Position numbers and translations under genes: made by a program. A stretch of DNA of 64,000 nucleotides from Roridomyces roridus (lineage: Eukaryota > Basidiomycota > Agaricomycetes > Agaricales > Mycenaceae), in assembly GCA_029378245.1 (NCBI GenBank), contig JARKIF010000006.1:2170001-2234000 (forward strand), given 5' to 3'. Of this stretch, positions 59,140 through 64,000 are shown piece after piece (the stretch's first letter is position 1; each line of letters begins with the position of its first letter). The notes beneath the pieces were generated by a model. It was not told where the DNA came from. It saw only the letters and a program-made list of their open reading frames with translations, and made no database searches.

Positions 59140-60831
59140 TCAATCCGTCTTGCCAGTTTTCCGAGCAAGCTAGACAATGCTCAGCTTGCAACGACTACAG
59201 TCACATACAACCCACCTCTTGGAACGTATCCCGATCCCAATTTGCCCGCACGAAATCCATATCTTCTCTCGGCATCAACCACTCCAAGAACAGAAAGAAA
59301 AGACAGTCGACGATAAGCATGATAGTGTAAATCGGGCCAGCGAAGCGCCCGAGCTGCATCGTCCGTTGTATGCGCTCCCAAAGCTCCATCTGCGGCGACT
59401 TGATGACATCGTCGTACACGTTCTCTGTCCGCTCCGCGACCTGGTCCCAGTCGTAGAACGCCTTGACGCGCTCGTGGGCTCGGAATGGGTCGTGTCGTCC
59501 TTCAGAGACAATCTGGACGGCTTCCTCCACTGCTCTGAAGACATCTGGAAATGCAATCAGAGTCAAGAAAGAAGGCTTGAGATGGCCCACCGTCTGCGTT
59601 TGGGTTGGCAAAACTGATCATGTCCTCGGGCAAAATCTCTGGAACACCTCCTACTCTCGTGGAGACTACATACAGCCCAGCGCACGCTGCTTCAAGAATA
59701 GCGATCCCAAAGGACTCTGTCAGAGACGTGTTCAGGTAAATCGATCCCTTGGTCAGAACCTGCAGAGCTTGAAATGCGAATAACAACTGAACTGATTGAG
59801 AAACATACCGAACGGACGTCATTTTGCCGAATTGGTCCAAGAAGTTCAATGCGATCTTGAAGCAGGTGGTTTTCCCGCATTTGGAGAAGGTCAATGAGCT
59901 TGGGGCCGTCACCACCAATGACCAGCCGGACGTTTGGAAATTTGGCGCAAATCCTCGGGGCTGTGGCTACCAGAAGGTCAATTCCTTTGCGATACGCGAG
60001 ACGCGATAGCACGACAATTGTAACTTGCGGATTCTTAGTGGAATGCCAAAAGGAGGGACCAGGAGGCTCACTTGTATCGCTGGGTTTCGGTGGGTCCGGC
60101 TCGAACCGTTCGGGCACCAGGGTATTTGGAATCACGTAGACGCTTTTGCGCAGAGTGGTCTCCCCGTCGTAATTTTCGAATAGTTCGCCGCGTAGGACCG
60201 TATTTTCCCGCCTGCAATCCAATTGACGCAAGGCCGAGACAAAACGACGCAGAACTCACCCACCCCGTGTGCGAGACGCAAATGACAGCGTCAATGTTCT
60301 TCAAGGTCGCAGCCAGGAGCTTGTTTGTAAGTATACTTGCAGCGTCGTCGAAGCCAAAGAGGCTGTGATCAGTGAACACGGTGCGCACACCGAGCAGATG
60401 GGAGTGCAAGATGGCTTCGTGACCGAGAGCCGAAAGACTCGCGTGAGCGTGAATTAGGTGTATATGTTCGCGTATTAGGATTGTCCGCAGATACGGCAGG
60501 AAGGTGAAGAAGTCGGGCAAGGTGGCGGACGACGCGATAGGGACGAAGGGGATGTAATACACTTTCAGCGACGGTGCAAGCCACCGGACACCGACGCGGT
60601 CTGGACTGTGGCTATGGGTTATCACAATTACCTGCGAGGAATGAGCCGCACAGTCGCACTCTGAATGGACAGTACCTTGTGTCCTCTACGAATGAGATAC
60701 GCGCTCAGCATGTATACATGGTTTTCCACACCACCGACGGCAGGATGGAAAAAGTCTGTAACCATCCTGAATTTCCATGAGCTCAGGTGGACGTGGCAGA
60801 GAACAACATACGCGATGGAAATGGGCTGCAT
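59140..60831 (-). CDS. GPI3: GPI N-acetylglucosaminyltransferase catalytic subunit (PIG-A/Gpi3)
   Basis: The start MQPISIA is joined to [20 protein letters not shown] by removing a 46-nt intron (GTATGT...TTCAG), which restores the family's NIAMVSDFF-type start. GT4 motifs follow: [14 protein letters not shown] loop ([20 protein letters not shown]), [97 protein letters not shown], and the donor-site [29 protein letters not shown]. Near the C-terminus is the single membrane helix [20 protein letters not shown]. After an intron it ends LARKTGKTD. Transfers GlcNAc to phosphatidylinositol on the ER, the first step of GPI anchors. Its promoter is shared with the next gene. Confidence 0.94.
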
Positions 60832-60870
60832 GATCGCGCCGGTAGACACTTTTGATCAGTGACCACCATC
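60832..60870. promoter_or_regulatory. Very short bidirectional promoter interval (39 bp)
   Basis: The only sequence between the GPI3 ATG (minus, 60831) and the HCNGP-like ATG (plus, 60871). Both translated starts are supported by family comparison, so transcription starts of the two genes must lie inside each other's 5' regions. Confidence 0.55.
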
Positions 60871-62031
60871 ATGTTACACGGTGAGCGCGTTGAGTCCCTC
60901 GTCGTGCCCAGTGACGAGCTCACACAACTCTCTGCAGGCCTAGCAGCGTACAATGACGACTCTGAAAGCGACTCGGAAGACAAGGCCTCGCCGCCAAAAG
61001 CTAATGGAAATGTGAGGATTTCCTTCGTCGCCCCTGCCGCCTGTTTCCCTCTTTGCTGGTTTGTGTTCCATGTTGGATAGGATACCAAACCCAAGACGAG
61101 CCTGAACGCTCCCTCAGACGGTGAGTTTCAACCCAGTACTAGGAGCTGCACTCACTGCTTCCTCAAGCCCGCAAATTGCCCAAATCTCAAATTATCATTC
61201 GTCGCCCACCGAAAAGCCACCAACGCACAACAATTGCAGACGATATTATCGACGCACCAAAGGCGGAGGAAGAGCAGGCCGAGGCATCGACGTCCACTGC
61301 CGCGGCATCCTCCAGCCAACAACACATCAGCGACCCGCAGGACGAGCTCACGCGGATTCGTGCATTGCTGAAACCTCCGCCTATCCCTGGAGTCGAAGAC
61401 TGGGGCATACCCCCGGCCTCTACAGAGCCTTGCGACCCCGCCATCCAGGTACACCGTCCCTGATTCATCTTCTCGGTCGTTCTAAAGCACCCACAGGCCA
61501 AACTCGCCCAATTCCTCTCCCTCAAAAATGCCGTGCCCCCAAAACACTTCAACGACTCCCTCATGGCCAACCGCGCCTTTCGCAACCCGCATCTCTACGC
61601 CAAGCTCGTCGAATTCGTCGACGTGGACGAACGAACGACCAATTTTCCTCCAGAGCTGTGGGATCCTAACGACGTCGAGGATGGCTGGTATGCGGACCGA
61701 CTCGGTACGTCCGCATTCATGCCTGTGCCACCAAACTTTGTTCATACGGCTCCTTCCACCCGCGCCTTTACTCGTTTCTCTGCCCCGCTTCGCCCTTGAT
61801 GACTGTATTTCCCGCTTTTCGACCCGCTCATAAGCCGAGACACAAAAAGCTCGCTCGGAGCAGCAGACAGCGGCCAAGGAAAAACGCACCCAGATTGCAT
61901 TTACCTCTGGTTCCGCTACCTCGACATCGAAACCACCAAACGACAAGGACCGGGGAAGGGAGCGTAATAGCAGGTTTCAGCCTTATGCGGGCGGTGGAGA
62001 TCGGAAGAAGGAGAAGAGTCGCTGGGGCTAG
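60871..62031 (+). CDS. HCNGP/SAP30BP-like protein
   Basis: MLHG is joined to [15 protein letters not shown] by removing intron 60881-60937, giving the typical short start followed by an acidic LVAY-D-S-D segment. Then [80 protein letters not shown] and [44 protein letters not shown] and [10 protein letters not shown], ending KKEKSRWG. The I-P-G-V-x-D-W-G...N-P-x-L-x-x-K-L-x-x-F...NFP-x-x-W-D-P block is diagnostic of HCNGP. The human member binds SAP30 and works in splicing of short introns; the nuclear role here is inferred. Five exons. Confidence 0.88.
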
Positions 62032-62152
62032 TACTGGATATTTCTATACTTTTTAATCAAGTTTCGAGGTGACGGAGGTCTCGAGTCGCTGAGTGCTGAT
62101 GGAAGGACGCGTCTTTTCACACCAACTCTGATTACACGCTCGTACGCACCGA

Positions 62153-62691
62153 ATGCAGCGTCTCTCCGTCCGAATTCACACAACTTTCAGGAGAATGTCG
62201 ACCTCTACCTCTCCCGCGCTGCACAAGTTCTTTGTCCATGCTCCCGACCAGACAGACCCCGAAGCATTCGGTCGTCGGCTTGCCGTGCGCACCAGGCACC
62301 TCGAAGTCGCCCGGCAGGCTATCGCAGATGGATCTATACGTGTGTAGAGCCCCATTCTGCGCGTTAAACGTTTTCTCAGACGTTCATCTCGTGCAGGGAT
62401 TGCCGGCGCGTTGTTGACCCCGGAATCCATATTATCAGAGGACAAGAAGATGGTGCGTCTCCCTCTCCCTCTCTCTCTTTCCTCATATGGCGCGTAGATT
62501 GGCTCCATGTTCATCATCGAGGCTGAAAGTATCGACAAGGTGAAGAAGATGATTGAGGAGGATGTCTATTACAAGGAAGGCGTTGTGAGTGGTTCCGTGC
62601 GCTACATTTGAACCTCTACTAAACGGTGTTCTAGTGGGATACGGAGCGGATTATAATTCTGCCAATGGCCCTTGCTACGCCCATCCCTTGA
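62153..62691 (+). CDS. YCII-domain protein
   Basis: MQRLSVRIHTTFRRMSTSTS is basic and could direct it to mitochondria; an internal ATG (15th codon) would give a cytosolic form. The YCII-like core: HKFFVHAPDQTDPEAFGRRL, RTRHLEVARQAIADGSIR joined to IAGALLTPESILSEDKKM, then IGSMFIIEAESIDKVKKMIE and EDVYYKEGV. The last exon reads WDTERIIILPMALATPIP. YCII proteins are small ferredoxin-like-fold enzymes or binders; fungal versions are uncharacterised. The conserved His at the H-L-E helix is present. Four exons with 40-60 nt introns. Confidence 0.85.
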
Positions 62692-63244
62692 AGGGTCGCC
62701 AATGTTGTACCACCAAATGCCATGTTGCTACGAGATCCCAGCCAACTCCTACCTCTCTTCATCGGCCGTAGCCGTTTTCATTTCTTTGTGTCGGATGCGA
62801 TCCGTTGTGAGCTCCGTTGTGAGCTACACTCACGTACGACGCACATGTTCCGCGGAGAAACTTCTTTGCGCTCATCTTTCAGAAAACGCAAGCATTCTCC
62901 GTTGTTCGTCACACAGCACATTTTGTGAAAATGAAAGAGGCTTAGATCGACTGCCGTTTCACTTGAATCAACAGCCTTGCAAGGTATCAACATGGGCGCC
63001 TGAACCGTGAAATCCTGTACTAAAGCCCTATTTTCAGACACCTTCACAGCGCCAATAGAAACCGAGAAGACGTCCCGATAAGCGCTGTGCGCCCACAGTG
63101 TACCTCACACTTACCTCGCGTTTGGGTTATATCCATCCACCATCTCTACACAGCTCCCCCACTCTTAACCCCCGCTTCCACGTTCAAGGTCGGTAGCACC
63201 TTCAAATCAGAAATGAACGCTGCTAACACTTGTTCCACATCAAG
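62692..63244. other. Intergenic, no gene recognised
   Basis: 3' flank of the YCII gene and 5' flank of the DUF6606 gene. An 11-bp repeat CGTTGTGAGCT occurs twice near 62802 and 62814. Confidence 0.5.
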
Positions 63245-64000
63245 ATGGACATAACTACGGAACAACTCCACTACCTGATCAATCACATTTTTCTACCCCC
63301 AGAACTACCTCAGGAAGACGATGCCTCCCCCGATGCGAATCATATTCTTCACGCTCGCATTCTTGAAGCCGGCGCTTCTTTCAGTGGCACCCTAGTCTCG
63401 GCCGAAAAGCGCCAGGAATGGACGACGGTCATGAAGATGCTCGAACGGCTCGAGCCCAATCAGCCGTCTGCGGGAAGGTTGGCCGACTTGATGGGAAGTA
63501 TGGCCATCGGTGGTACGTGTCATTGTCCCAAATTTCTGCCCTCCCACCGAACTGTTGACTAGATTCCCTGGTTGTCCACATCGCCGCTCAGAATGCGGCT
63601 GTCATTCTCCGTAAAAGGCATGAAGGCATGATCGTGGAGTCCTTCGAGGTAGATCCCCCAAACCACAAGATCATGGCCACCATAGGACGTGTCGTTTGCA
63701 CGTATCCTCATGCCGCGATCGGTGTTCCCACCGCCACATTCGATGATGCTTCCTTTCGTCAAGAATTGTCGTCATTTCTCGCAAACATGGCTGTGGACGT
63801 CCTACCCGATTCGGAGGCCTTCGTGAAGAAAGCAGGGAAGAAAGTGTCCGAGTATCGCGACAGTGCTTCAGGGCACTACATCACGCATCTGCTTCATGCG
63901 ATCCTACGTGGGCACTCGGGCGCGTTCTCCCCGGACGCCCATCGTACAACAAAGAAGGTTCGCAACGAGATTCGTTGGGAAGACGCCCGGGCTCCATGGC
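63245..64000 (+). CDS. N-terminus of a giant DUF6606/DUF3638-type protein (runs off right edge)
   Basis: Starts MDITTEQLHYLINHIFLPPE followed by LPQEDDASPDANH, the N-terminal signature of the very large fungal DUF6606-DUF3638-DUF3645 proteins (about 3000 residues). Exon 1 ends in MGSMAIG; exon 2 continues DSLVVHIAAQNAAVILRKRH, VESFEVDPPNHKIMATIGRV and VCTYPHAAIGVPTATFDDA, DSASGHYITHLLHAILRGHS, and is still open at the end of the window. Function unknown; the downstream parts of this family suggest ATP- or ubiquitin-linked roles, which cannot be seen here. Confidence 0.85.

Noticed and set aside
60628..60831. GPI3 N-terminus read without the first intron ([20 protein letters not shown])
   Set aside because: Removing GTATGT...TTCAG gives the family-typical IAMVTDFF start; the unspliced reading has no counterpart.

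Overview
The window is nuclear DNA of a filamentous basidiomycete, most likely an Agaricomycete. Genes are split by many short GT-AG introns of about 45-60 nt, and the gene set is fungal: an unmyristoylated G-alpha, a GH13_5-type intracellular alpha-amylase, ChAPs, Gpi3/PIG-A, calcineurin A, a tyrosinase and a cyanovirin-type lectin. The abundance of F-box relics and of one small membrane-protein family would fit Rhizoctonia/Ceratobasidium, but that is a guess. Exon borders given here were worked out by hand from splice sites and reading phase.

Left third (1-31 kb), repeat-rich: a partial copy of an unknown two-helix membrane protein at the left edge; a small heat-shock protein, a coiled-coil protein and a MATE transporter; a TIR element; a divergent G-alpha; an F-box protein. 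At 14.8-17.2 kb lies an inverted segmental duplication of the Hsp20 3' half plus its flank, now a pseudogene split by two unrelated TIR elements. Between 17.4 and 26.1 kb are a palindrome-bearing repeat, a decayed RNA polymerase III subunit relic, two intact copies of the membrane-protein family in a direct duplication, and F-box fragments. A foldback element sits just downstream of a LEA14-like membrane protein (27.3-28.7 kb), and a long-inverted-repeat element splits an old reading frame at 30 kb.

Right half (32-64 kb), gene-dense and mostly core eukaryotic: aspartokinase, ChAPs, a membrane protein, an intron-containing tRNA-Val, an ASXH-domain protein, two related metallophosphoesterases (one lacking the usual catalytic histidine), a secreted tyrosinase, a cyanovirin-fold secreted protein, an oxysterol-binding protein, another membrane protein, intracellular alpha-amylase, TSR2, secreted glucoamylase with CBM20, calcineurin A, Gpi3/PIG-A, an HCNGP/SAP30BP-like protein, a YCII-domain protein and the start of a giant DUF6606-type protein.

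Functional links: the alpha-amylase and glucoamylase flank TSR2 and both act on starch/glycogen, inside and outside the cell respectively. The two phosphoesterases bracket the tyrosinase-lectin-ORP block on opposite strands and look like an old duplication. Nothing in the window is a classical secondary-metabolite cluster, CRISPR array or rRNA locus.
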